DNA of 64,000 nucleotides from an uncultured Acidimicrobiaceae bacterium (GTDB lineage: Bacteria > Actinomycetota > Acidimicrobiia > Acidimicrobiales > Ilumatobacteraceae), in NCBI GenBank assembly GCA_903919455.1, contig CAIXIJ010000018.1, forward strand, positions 1 through 64,000, written 5' to 3'. A program made the translations under genes and the position numbers. Positions 8,673 to 16,573 of this stretch are shown here, one piece after another. Every line of letters starts with the position of its first letter. Position 1 is the stretch's first letter. The notes under the pieces were generated by a model. That model did not search any database. It saw nothing but the letters and a program-made list of their open reading frames with translations, and was not told where the DNA came from.

Positions 8673-10318
8673 CAGGCGTCACTCCGGTTCGAAGGCTTGA
8701 GGTCGAGCAAGGGTTCGGGCGACTGCACGACATGGATGGCAGCAAAGTTGTGCTCAGGAGCGGGCGACGTGGTGGCCCACTCCAGGGTCTGACCATCCCA
8801 CGGATCGTCGCCGACCTGCTCACCCTTGGTGAAGCTGCGTAGCGCCAAGGCGATGAAGGCCAGCGCCGTCAGCAGCACCAACAGGTGGCCGCCAAGGCTG
8901 AGGAAGTTCCACAGCTCCGACGGACCGGAGTAATCGAACAGCACCGCACCCGGAACGCCTCGCTCGACGGCCGGGAACACCGCACCCGGCTGGTCGGCGA
9001 AGCCGGCGATCATCATGGGCACACTTGCCAGCACCGCACCGCCGAAGCCCAGCAGGGCCAACGGCAGCGTGGCCTTCAATGGCATGCTGCGGCCCCAGAG
9101 CTTCGGACCCCAGAAGGCCACTGCGCCCATGCCGGCCAGCACGGCGGCGTACACCAGCGCCAGCCAGGTGCCCTCTTCGAAGGTGGTGCCAGCGAGCCCA
9201 GCGTCACCGATATTGCCGAGCGCCGATGCAGCCACACCGAGCAGCGCCAACTGGGCGGCGAATAGGCCGAACACCAGCGGGGCATTCACGGTGGGCTTGC
9301 GCTTCAAGCCCTGGGCTGTGAGCGCCAGAGCGAGGAATGCACCCAGCAACGGCAGCACATGCACGATGGCGAACGGCAGGAGATCGGACACCTTCTCGTT
9401 ACCGCTGAGGCTGCTGAAGCCGGCCCGGATGACCACCGGCGCCTGTACTGCGGCACCGTACATAGCGGTGCCGATGAGCGCGATGGCGGCGAAGATGGCG
9501 CCACGGGGCTTGAGGCGGGCATGGGTGGAGGTGGCAACGGTGTCGGCGAGGACACCGAACACCGGGATGGCGAACAGAATGGTGGTGGGCTGGCTGAAGC
9601 CGAACCCTGCCCATTCGCCGATGGCGCGGTTGCCGTTGAGATCGCTCAGCGACGGATACCGATGTGCCACGAACACATAGAGCAGCGTGCCGATCACCAC
9701 TGGCAGGGCCACCAGCACGGTGACGCACATCACCAGGACCGACCAGCTGAACCACGGCACGCGGCGCATGTTCATGCCGGGTGCCCGCGTCGTGAGAATG
9801 CTCGTACCCAGCGAGACCACCGAAGCCAGCAGACCCAGGAGCGCCAACACGGTTGCAAGGGTGAAGAGGTCGACGAATCGTGCGTTGCCGCCGTTCGGGC
9901 CGCCATTGGCTGCAATGGACACGATGGCCAGGACGGAACCGACGAACCAGGCCCAAAAGCCGGTGGCAGCCAGCCGGGGAAACGCCAACGAGCGGGCACC
10001 GAGTTGCAGCGGCACGACACAGAGCGCAGCGCCGATCATCAACGGCAGCATCACCATGTAGGTGAGACCGAACCGGTAGACGGAGAACAACTGCGTGATC
10101 GATGCCACCGGCAACGCGGTGCCGGTGGCATCGGTGCGCTCGAACGCCAGCAGTGCCGCCACGACGACGGCTCCGAGCATCGAGAGGCCTGATGCACCGA
10201 GGTACATGCGGCCAATCTTCTTGTGGTCAGTGGTAGTGACCCAGTCGGCCACGCTCGCCAAACCCGCGCCGGCAGGCGCGGCGCTGGTTGCGTGGGTATC
10301 GATGGTGGTCATAGGCAA
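8672..10318 (-). CDS. Subunit I-like heme-copper oxidase paralogue lacking all metal ligands
   Basis: 548 residues, clearly homologous to ctaD: TTDHKKIGRMY, PLQLGARSLAFPRL, TRAPGMNM, and a tail (DPWDGQTLEW, PEHNF) nearly identical to that of ctaD. Every ligand position differs, however. The heme a His of helix II is Tyr81 (FSVYRFG). HPEVY is replaced by QPTTI (243-247). The CuB His pair falls in MYGAAVQAP. The helix X positions are about Gly383 and Trp385. No hemes or CuB are therefore expected. The frame is intact with normal codon use, so it is not a decaying pseudogene. It heads the block running toward ctaC and may act in assembly, regulation or as a structural partner. Confidence 0.9.
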   Translation of the reverse strand: MPMTTIDTHATSAAPAGAGLASVADWVTTTDHKKIGRMYLGASGLSMLGAVVVAALLAFERTDATGTALPVASITQLFSVYRFGLTYMVMLPLMIGAALCVVPLQLGARSLAFPRLAATGFWAWFVGSVLAIVSIAANGGPNGGNARFVDLFTLATVLALLGLLASVVSLGTSILTTRAPGMNMRRVPWFSWSVLVMCVTVLVALPVVIGTLLYVFVAHRYPSLSDLNGNRAIGEWAGFGFSQPTTILFAIPVFGVLADTVATSTHARLKPRGAIFAAIALIGTAMYGAAVQAPVVIRAGFSSLSGNEKVSDLLPFAIVHVLPLLGAFLALALTAQGLKRKPTVNAPLVFGLFAAQLALLGVAASALGNIGDAGLAGTTFEEGTWLALVYAAVLAGMGAVAFWGPKLWGRSMPLKATLPLALLGFGGAVLASVPMMIAGFADQPGAVFPAVERGVPGAVLFDYSGPSELWNFLSLGGHLLVLLTALAFIALALRSFTKGEQVGDDPWDGQTLEWATTSPAPEHNFAAIHVVQSPEPLLDLKPSNRSDA

Positions 10319-10437
10319 CGAACTCGTTTCGTCTCGGGCGCGCGCAGGGCAGAACCCTCAGATGACAGGTCGGTTGATGGAACTTTGCGAACTTCAGGAA
10401 CGACATTACCCATAGGGGACACGTCCGACGGAAATCC

Positions 10438-11385
10438 TCAGAACCCGTGCTGCACGAAGACGTCGATCGTCATCGCGGCGAAGAGCAGGGTGACGTACGT
10501 GATGGAGAACCCGAACACCCGCATGGAGCGCTGGGCGGTGGGGTTGTGGCCGAGGTCGATGGTGCCCCAGATGAACAAACCGCCGAGTACCACGGCGCTG
10601 ATGCCGTAGATGAGGCCGAGGCCTGCGACCGGCCAGAGCACCAAGGAGCTCGCCACCATGACCGTCGTGTAGGCCACCATCTTGCGAACGGTGACCTCCA
10701 ACGTGGACACCGCCGGCAGCATGGGCACGTTGGCGGCGCGGTAGTCGTCGGCGTACCGGATGGCCAGCGCCCAGAAGTGCGGCGGGGTCCAGAGGAACAT
10801 CACGACGAACAGCACCACAGGAGTCCAGGTGACGTTGTTCTGCACGGCCGACCAGCCCACCAGCACGGGCACTGCACCTGCAGCACCGCCGATGACGATG
10901 TTCTGGGTGCTCGTGCGCTTCAGCCACAGCGTGTAGATGAACACGTAGAAGAGGGTGGCGCTGAAGGCCAGCACCGCTGAGAGCAGGTTTGCCCACGCCC
11001 ACAGCACTGCGAACGCAAGCACTTCAAGGACCAGTGCGAACACCAGCGCCTCACGTGGCTGTACCAAGCCGGTGACCAGCGGCCGACCCTGCGTGCGGGG
11101 CATCAGCTTGTCGATGTCGCGGTCGACCACCATGTTGATGGTGTTCGCCCCACCGGCCATCAGGGTGCCGCCCAACAGCGTGACCAACACGAGTCGGGTG
11201 GCCGGCCACCCCTGCTCGGCCAAGATCATGGTGGGCACGGTGGTGATGAGCAGCAGTTCGATGATGCGCGGCTTGGTGAGGGCGATGAAGCCACCGATAC
11301 GGGACGTCGGGGTACGACGGGATCCGTGAGCGACACCTCCGGGAGCCAGCCGAGAGGGCACGAGGGGGCGGGCGCCGACTGCCAT
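10438..11385 (-). CDS. ctaB: Protoheme IX farnesyltransferase (heme o synthase)
   Basis: 315-residue membrane prenyltransferase that makes heme o from protoheme and farnesyl diphosphate, the step before heme a for the adjacent oxidase. UbiA-family signatures are present: [40 protein letters not shown] and the second acidic motif in [14 protein letters not shown]. The ATG at 11385 follows GGAGG with a four-base spacer. In-frame starts further up reach 11469, which would abut the divergent clpS. A 119-base gap separates it from the subunit I paralogue, so an extra promoter there is possible. Confidence 0.93.
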   Translation of the reverse strand: MAVGARPLVPSRLAPGGVAHGSRRTPTSRIGGFIALTKPRIIELLLITTVPTMILAEQGWPATRLVLVTLLGGTLMAGGANTINMVVDRDIDKLMPRTQGRPLVTGLVQPREALVFALVLEVLAFAVLWAWANLLSAVLAFSATLFYVFIYTLWLKRTSTQNIVIGGAAGAVPVLVGWSAVQNNVTWTPVVLFVVMFLWTPPHFWALAIRYADDYRAANVPMLPAVSTLEVTVRKMVAYTTVMVASSLVLWPVAGLGLIYGISAVVLGGLFIWGTIDLGHNPTAQRSMRVFGFSITYVTLLFAAMTIDVFVQHGF

Positions 11386-11469
11386 AACGCCTCCATCGTA
11401 GGGGTCGGTCTCCTCTGGCACCACTCGAGGTCGCCATCCATCGCAGTCCGTCAACGGCAGAATGGTCAT

Positions 11470-11766
11470 ATGCCCCCGGTGACCGCCCCTGTGCACCAAC
11501 GAGACACCGACACCGAGGAGACCGTCGCGCCCGACCGCCCATGGATCGTGCTGGTGTGGAACGACCCGATCAACTTGATGAGCTACGTCACGCTGGTGCT
11601 GCAGAAGGTCTTCGGCTACAGCCTGGAGAAGGCCACCGCGCTGATGCTCGACGTGCACCACAAGGGGCGCGCAGTCGTCAGCAGCGGCAGCCGCGAGAAG
11701 GCAGAGATCGACGTCTACCGTCTTCATGAGCACGGGCTGTGGGCCACCATGCAGCAGGACGACTGA
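11470..11766 (+). CDS. clpS: ATP-dependent Clp protease adaptor ClpS
   Basis: 98 residues, usual family size. ClpS delivers N-degron substrates to ClpAP/ClpCP. The core starts at [20 protein letters not shown], whose NDP segment and following hydrophobic residues form the N-degron pocket. The Clp-binding helix region follows ([16 protein letters not shown]), and the fold ends with [17 protein letters not shown]. The first 20 residues are the variable flexible tail. It is divergent from ctaB. Aat and DUF2017 genes, linked elsewhere to ClpS function or neighbourhood, are about 20 kb away in this window. Confidence 0.93.
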   Translation: MPPVTAPVHQRDTDTEETVAPDRPWIVLVWNDPINLMSYVTLVLQKVFGYSLEKATALMLDVHHKGRAVVSSGSREKAEIDVYRLHEHGLWATMQQDD

Positions 11767-11774
11767 GGTTCGAA

Positions 11775-12215
11775 GTGCCGACCGGGCCGTCAATGGAACC
11801 CATCGACGGGGTCGTCCTCACACCGCGAGGTCGACGAGTCGCGGCCAACGCAGTGACGTGGCAGGCCACGCGCAGCGGTGGGCCGGGTGGCCAGCATGCC
11901 AACACGTCCGACACCGCAGTGACGGTCTCGATCGACGTCGCCGCCGCAGGTCTGCCCGATGTCGTGACCACCCGGGTGCTCGGTGCGGTGGGCCCAGTGG
12001 TGACCGCATCGTCATCCGCATCGAGGTCGCAGTGGCGAAACCGTCAACTGGCATGGGATGCAGCAATGCGTCGGCTCGATGAGGCCGCCACTCCGCCGGC
12101 ACCGCCACGAGCCCGAACCCGACCCAGTCGCGGCGCACGTGAAGAGCGCCTCCGCGACAAGCGGCACTCGGCCGAACGCAAGCAGGCACGACGCAGGCCG
12201 AGCCCCGACGAGTGA
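11775..12215 (+). CDS. arfB: RF-1-type GGQ domain protein, ArfB-like
   Basis: 146 residues with the peptidyl-tRNA hydrolysis motif GGPGGQHANTSDTAV, and no codon-recognition domains. The C-terminus is very basic (RGAREERLRDKRH, RKQARRR), as in ArfB/YaeJ, where such a tail enters the empty mRNA channel of stalled ribosomes. Rescue of non-stop ribosomes is therefore the likely role. The GTG at 11775 has GAGG upstream and starts nine bases after the clpS stop, indicating an operon. ATG 11793 is an alternative. Confidence 0.85.
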   Translation: MPTGPSMEPIDGVVLTPRGRRVAANAVTWQATRSGGPGGQHANTSDTAVTVSIDVAAAGLPDVVTTRVLGAVGPVVTASSSASRSQWRNRQLAWDAAMRRLDEAATPPAPPRARTRPSRGAREERLRDKRHSAERKQARRRPSPDE

Positions 12216-12217
12216 CG

Positions 12218-12251
12218 CGTACGTGCCCCCGGCGAACCGGGGGCACGTACG
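12218..12251. terminator. Perfect 15-bp hairpin between convergent genes
   Basis: Arms 12218-12232 and 12237-12251 are exact reverse complements, closed by a CGAA loop. It begins three bases after the arfB stop and ends 23 bases before the stop of the convergent membrane-protein gene. There is no long T tract on either strand. A shared bidirectional terminator is the most likely role. Confidence 0.7.
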
Positions 12252-12274
12252 TCACTTCGAGGGATCGGTGTGGA

Positions 12275-12994
12275 TCAGGCGGAAGCCATTTCCTTCTCGT
12301 GGTGCTCGGCCACGAGGATCACATCGTCAGCCTTCTTGGAGGCGAAGGCGTGGACGAGACCGGCGATCGAGAGGAGCAGCAGCACCAGGGCGGCGGCGAA
12401 GCACACCCATGCAGCCTGTCCGGCACGCTCACCGAAGATACTGAAGCCGAAGGTGGTCAGCAGCAGACCACGCAGTGTCTCGCCGGTCTGCAAGGTGCTG
12501 CGAACACCCTTGGCGGCATCGAGCTTGCCCTGGAGTTCGTCGATCGTTGCCTGATCGGCACCCGAGTCGGTCGCAGCCTTCACCTGATCGGCCAGCGACA
12601 CGGAGTCGGCGCCACCGGCTCCGGGCATCGTGAACCTACCCATCGAGGAGAAGGTCTCGCCCTCATAGCCAGCGGCCTTGGCGGACGCCTTCATGTGGGT
12701 GGCGATGAACTCGTTGGCGTAGCACTCGGCCTTCCTGCCCGTGTCCATGGCCTGCGCACCGCCATTTGCTTGCGCTCCGCCCTGCCCGTAGGCGACCAAG
12801 CAGGGCACCTTCTGCATCTCGGCGTCGAGCGTCTTGGTCGGCTGGAAGAAGATCTTCTGGGCGGAAAGCTCGTTGTGCACGTATGACTTGGCGAAGCTTG
12901 CCTGGTTGTTGAGAATCAATCCGACCACGCCGAGCAGCACGGCGAAGATGATCCCGCCGATGCTGAACGCGATGTCGAGTGTGCGGCGCTTCAT
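12275..12994 (-). CDS. Unknown two-helix membrane protein with large extracytoplasmic loop
   Basis: 239 residues; the family is not recognised. One helix spans about 9-30 (FSIGGIIFAVLLGVVGLIL) and another lies near the C-terminus (AAWVCFAAALVLLLLSIAGLV). Between them, about 150 residues face outward. They contain two Cys (VPCLVAYG and AECYANEF) that could form a disulphide, Gly/Ala/Gln-rich stretches and a probable coiled helix (ATIDELQGKLDAAKG). The end is short and charged (EHHEKEMASA). ATG 12994 follows GGAGGG; an in-frame upstream start at 13024 is less likely. It stands alone, convergent with arfB. Confidence 0.75.
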   Translation of the reverse strand: MKRRTLDIAFSIGGIIFAVLLGVVGLILNNQASFAKSYVHNELSAQKIFFQPTKTLDAEMQKVPCLVAYGQGGAQANGGAQAMDTGRKAECYANEFIATHMKASAKAAGYEGETFSSMGRFTMPGAGGADSVSLADQVKAATDSGADQATIDELQGKLDAAKGVRSTLQTGETLRGLLLTTFGFSIFGERAGQAAWVCFAAALVLLLLSIAGLVHAFASKKADDVILVAEHHEKEMASA

Positions 12995-13208
12995 GATGTG
13001 TAGTCCCTCCTTGCGGCCGTTCATGTCGGGATCGGTCGCACTGCCATGGTGCGACCGGCCGGAGTGCCGTCACAAGGGCACTACGTCCCCGATGGGTACG
13101 GGACCTTCGGCACGACGTTGGGAGGCCGAAACTCGCTCATTTCATGTTGCTGAGCAGGCCTGATACCCCTTTCAAGGAGCCGTTAACCGGTCCCTCCCAT
13201 GGCGAAGG

Positions 13209-13238
13209 CTTCACCACAGATAGTGACATATGGTGAAG
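13209..13238. promoter_or_regulatory. Inverted repeat upstream of the AAA protease promoter
   Basis: CTTCACCA (13209-13216) and TGGTGAAG (13231-13238) are perfect 8-base arms with a 14-base spacer, ending three bases before the -35 box. It is a candidate operator. The rest of the 327-base gap 12995-13321 holds only the divergent upstream regions. Confidence 0.45.
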
Positions 13239-13241
13239 TCG

Positions 13242-13270
13242 TTGACACGCAGAGTGAAAGCCCGTAGCCT
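13242..13270 (+). promoter_or_regulatory. Sigma70-type promoter for the FtsH-like gene
   Basis: TTGACA at 13242-13247 and TAGCCT at 13265-13270 are separated by 17 bases. The start codon is at 13322 and is preceded by AAGGGGATAACC, which supplies a Shine-Dalgarno sequence. Spacing and -35 match are very good. Confidence 0.65.
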
Positions 13271-13321
13271 GGCCTCCACTACCCGCGCGGCGGCGCAGCG
13301 GGAGTACCCAAGGGGATAACC

Positions 13322-15061
13322 ATGGAGATCGCACGACTGCAGACCGGCGAAGTGGTCGACGCGTCCAAGGCCGACGCAGGCGCACACCGCGAGCGTCAGC
13401 GGCAGCGTCGGCTGCTGAGAATCGCGCTCGTCCTGCTGGTGCCCACGCTGTGGTTCTGGGTCCGCGAGTTCAGCGGCAACCCGGTGCACCCCGGCTTCCC
13501 GCCGATGCTGCGCGACAACCCCGAACTCAGTCTGCTCGTGGTGCTGATGGCCGTGATGATGTCGATGATGATCATCCCGTACATCGGTGCCGGACGATCG
13601 CCACACACCATGCTGCGGCCCGAGGACTCCACGGTGCGCCTGGCCGACGTGGTTGGCGCCACCGCCACCAAGCACGAAGCCATCGACACCCTCAACATCT
13701 TCCTCAACCACGAGAAGTTCCTCGACCAGATGGGCGGCAGCGCCCGACGCGGCGTGTTGTTCGAAGGGCCACCCGGCACCGGCAAGACGTACCTCGCCAA
13801 GGCGCTTGCCGCCGAAGCCGGCGTGCCATTCCTGTTCGTGTCGGCCAGCGAATTCCAGTCGATGTTCTACGGACAGACGAACCGCAAGGTGCGCGCCTTC
13901 TTCAAGGCCCTCCGCAAGGCTGCCCGAGCAGAGGGTGGCGCCATCGGGTTCATCGAAGAGTTCGACGCCATCGGCGGCGCCCGGCAGGGCATGGGCGTGA
14001 GCGGCAGCCGCGAAGGCGGCGCCGGCATCGTGAACGAGCTGCTAGTGCAGATGCAGAGCTTCGAACTGCCCACCGGTTGTCAGAAGATGAAGAGCTGGTT
14101 CATCGATCATCTGAACCGCCTGCTGCCCTCGCACACCTCCATCGCCCGGCCCAAGTTGCGCCCGGCAAACGTGCTGGTGGTCGCGGCAACGAACCGTGCC
14201 GCAGATCTCGACCCTGCGCTTCTGCGCCCTGGCCGCTTCGACCGCACCATCCATTTCGACGTGCCACCGCGCAGCGATCGACTTGCCATCGCCGAGTACT
14301 ACCTCGAGCGCAAACGCCACGACCAGTCGGTGTCTGCCGCATTCGTGGCGGATCTCACCGCCGGCTACACACCCGTTCGCATCGAGAAATTGCTCGATGA
14401 AGCGCTCGTGGTGGCCCTGCGCGCCGGACGCGGCGAGATGAACCGCAACGACGTCGTCGACGCACAGATGGTCACCGAGGTCGGGGTGTCGCACGACGTG
14501 GGCTATCACCCGGAGGAACGACGCCGAGTCGCCATCCACGAAGCCGGCCACGCACTGGTTGCTGCGCTGAACGGTCGAGATGTGAAGCTCGCCAGCATCC
14601 TGCGGCGTTCGGGCTCGCTCGGCCTGGTGGCGCACGGCGAGATCGACGAGCGCTACCTGAAGACCCCCACCGAAGCCACCGACCTCATGGCAGTCGCTCT
14701 CGCCGGCCGAGCCGCAGAGATCCAGGAGTTCGGTGAGGCATCCAGCGGTATCGCCAGCGACCTCGCCGCCGCCACCGCCATCGCTGCGCAACTGGTCGGG
14801 ATGCTGGGAGCCGGTGGCAGCCTGCTGAGCTTGGAAGCGGCGCATGTACCCGGTGCAGGCAACCTGGTTGCCAAGGTCTTCCACGACGACATCGCCCGCG
14901 CAAAGGCCGACGAATACATGAACCGCGCCGCGGATCGCGCCGCCTGTGCGGTGCTCGAACACCGGCATGCACTGCTGGCCCTGGCCGACGGCCTCGTGGA
15001 GCAGGACGAGCTCAGCGGCGACGAGGTGCACGCCATCGTCGCCGCCGCGATGGCCCGCTGA
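13322..15061 (+). CDS. FtsH-like membrane AAA+ zinc metalloprotease
   Basis: 579 residues, shorter than classical FtsH. Two helices (about 31-47 and 70-90) flank a short outside loop. The AAA module has Walker A GPPGTGKT (149-156) and the SRH region ATNRAADLDPALLRPGRFDR. The Walker B reads GFIEEFDAIGG, with Glu where FtsH normally has Asp. About 30 extra residues (roughly 248-278, with KMKSWFIDHLNRLLPS) are inserted before sensor 1. The protease domain has HEAGH (406-410) and the third zinc ligand Asp480 (SGIASDLAAAT). It is probably a paralogue of housekeeping FtsH, with its own promoter. Confidence 0.9.
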   Translation: MEIARLQTGEVVDASKADAGAHRERQRQRRLLRIALVLLVPTLWFWVREFSGNPVHPGFPPMLRDNPELSLLVVLMAVMMSMMIIPYIGAGRSPHTMLRPEDSTVRLADVVGATATKHEAIDTLNIFLNHEKFLDQMGGSARRGVLFEGPPGTGKTYLAKALAAEAGVPFLFVSASEFQSMFYGQTNRKVRAFFKALRKAARAEGGAIGFIEEFDAIGGARQGMGVSGSREGGAGIVNELLVQMQSFELPTGCQKMKSWFIDHLNRLLPSHTSIARPKLRPANVLVVAATNRAADLDPALLRPGRFDRTIHFDVPPRSDRLAIAEYYLERKRHDQSVSAAFVADLTAGYTPVRIEKLLDEALVVALRAGRGEMNRNDVVDAQMVTEVGVSHDVGYHPEERRRVAIHEAGHALVAALNGRDVKLASILRRSGSLGLVAHGEIDERYLKTPTEATDLMAVALAGRAAEIQEFGEASSGIASDLAAATAIAAQLVGMLGAGGSLLSLEAAHVPGAGNLVAKVFHDDIARAKADEYMNRAADRAACAVLEHRHALLALADGLVEQDELSGDEVHAIVAAAMAR

Positions 15062-15084
15062 ACTGCCTCACCTAACCTGCCCAC

Positions 15085-15849
15085 GTGGCATCACTCCGGT
15101 TCTGGCGGCGACCCAACCTCACGGTGCCGCCGGATTGTTTGAACCGGCTCGTCCCGCGGTGGCTCGCAGCGTGGTCCACGCTGTCGGGCGTCGAACAGGC
15201 CTACCTTCTGCAGCTCACCGACACCCTGGTGCATCAGCTTCGCTGGGAGGCCGCGAGCGGGTTCGAAGTGACCGACACCATGCGGGTTGCCGTCGCCGCG
15301 CACGCCGCACTCCTAGTGGTGGCCTTCGACGATGGCCTGCAGAGCTACCACGAGGTCTCCTCAGTGATCATGCACCCGAGCACCATCGTGCACCGCGGCG
15401 CCAAGTACGTCGGCGGCGGTATGTGGAGCGACGACGACGATCCCATCATCGGCGAGGCGGTGCATCGCGGGCCGGTGCTCGTGAGTTGGGACGCCGCCGC
15501 CCGGCAGGCCCGCGAGCCATGGCGCGGCGAGAACGTGCTGCTCCACGAGTTCGCTCATCGGCTCGACATGCTGGACGGCATCAGCGACGGCACTCCCCTG
15601 TTCAACGACGCAGACCAACTCGCCGACTGGGTCCGCGTGTGCACACGGTCGCTGCACCAATTGCGTGCCCACGACGAACCCTCCGTGTTGCGGAACTACG
15701 CCGAGACCAACCCGGCCGAGTTCTTTGCGGTGGCCACGGAAGTCTTCTTCACGCGTCCGACAGCACTACGCGAGGAGAACCCCGACCTCTACCGCGTGCT
15801 GCGCGACTACTTCCGCCAAGACCCCGCAGCGCGGCGACCGATGTACTGA
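15085..15849 (+). CDS. MtfA-like zinc-dependent peptidase
   Basis: 254 residues. The family (E. coli MtfA, which binds Mlc and has peptidase activity) is identified by HEFAH in ENVLLHEFAHRLDMLDG, the downstream Glu in PAEFFAVATEVFF and the preceding VSWDAA segment. No signal peptide is present, so it is cytoplasmic. The start is GTG, 23 bases after the AAA protease stop; co-transcription is likely. The Mlc link may not hold in this lineage, so its substrate is unknown. Confidence 0.88.
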   Translation: MASLRFWRRPNLTVPPDCLNRLVPRWLAAWSTLSGVEQAYLLQLTDTLVHQLRWEAASGFEVTDTMRVAVAAHAALLVVAFDDGLQSYHEVSSVIMHPSTIVHRGAKYVGGGMWSDDDDPIIGEAVHRGPVLVSWDAAARQAREPWRGENVLLHEFAHRLDMLDGISDGTPLFNDADQLADWVRVCTRSLHQLRAHDEPSVLRNYAETNPAEFFAVATEVFFTRPTALREENPDLYRVLRDYFRQDPAARRPMY

Positions 15850-16545
15850 TCAGTGGTCGGCCCCAACGACGTCGGCATCGAGGCGACCATCGACGATGTG
15901 CACCGTGCGATCCGCATACGTGGTCATACGCGTGTCGTGGGTGACGATGATGGCAGCGGTGTCGCGGGCCTTCATCTCGCTCTGGATGAGCTCCATCACC
16001 TGAGCACCGATCTTGGTGTCGAGCGCCGAGGTGGGCTCGTCGAACAGCACCAACTTCGGGTTGTTGAACAAGGCGCGCCCGATGGCAACGCGCTGGCGCT
16101 CGCCGCCACTGAGCTGACCCGGAAGGTTCTTCAGTCGATGACCGAGGCCGAGTTCGTCGAGCAGCTTCCGAGCACGCGCAGCCGCTGCCTTGCCACCCTT
16201 GCCGCCGCCGAGTTCATCGACCACGAGCAGGTTCTCCTCGGCCGTGAGGAACGGCACCAGGTTCACCGACTGGAACACGAAACCGACGTTCTCGCGCCGG
16301 AACTCGGTGAGTTGCTTGGCGTCGTACTCGGAGATGTCGTGGCCTCCCACCACCACCGAGCCCTCGGTGGGTGTGAGCAGACCGCCGGCGATGGAGAGCA
16401 ACGTGGTCTTACCCGAGCCCGACGGGCCGAGCAGGGCAACGATCTCGCCGTGCTCCACCTGCACGGTGGCGTGGTCGAGCGCCACGATGTCGGCGTCGCC
16501 GCTGCGGTACACCTTGCGAACATCGCGCATGTCGAGGACCGTCAT
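15850..16545 (-). CDS. ABC transporter ATP-binding protein, LolD/MacB type
   Basis: 231 residues, one nucleotide-binding domain. Walker A GPSGSGKTT, Q-loop VFQSVNLVP, signature LSGGERQRVAIG, Walker B LVLFDEPTSALD and H-loop IVTHD are all intact. It is downstream of two FtsX-fold permease genes, forming a complete mechanotransmission-type transporter. Such systems export or extract lipids, peptides or lipoproteins rather than importing nutrients; the cargo is unknown. ATG 16545 is preceded by AAGGTGG. It is convergent with the mtfA-like gene, the stops being almost adjacent. Confidence 0.93.
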   Translation of the reverse strand: MTVLDMRDVRKVYRSGDADIVALDHATVQVEHGEIVALLGPSGSGKTTLLSIAGGLLTPTEGSVVVGGHDISEYDAKQLTEFRRENVGFVFQSVNLVPFLTAEENLLVVDELGGGKGGKAAAARARKLLDELGLGHRLKNLPGQLSGGERQRVAIGRALFNNPKLVLFDEPTSALDTKIGAQVMELIQSEMKARDTAAIIVTHDTRMTTYADRTVHIVDGRLDADVVGADH

Positions 16546-16573
16546 GGCAAGCCACCTTTCGAGAGGAATGGTC

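Noticed and set aside
8672..10318. Calling the second subunit I a working oxidase
   Set aside because: None of the His ligands for heme a, heme a3 or CuB can be aligned.
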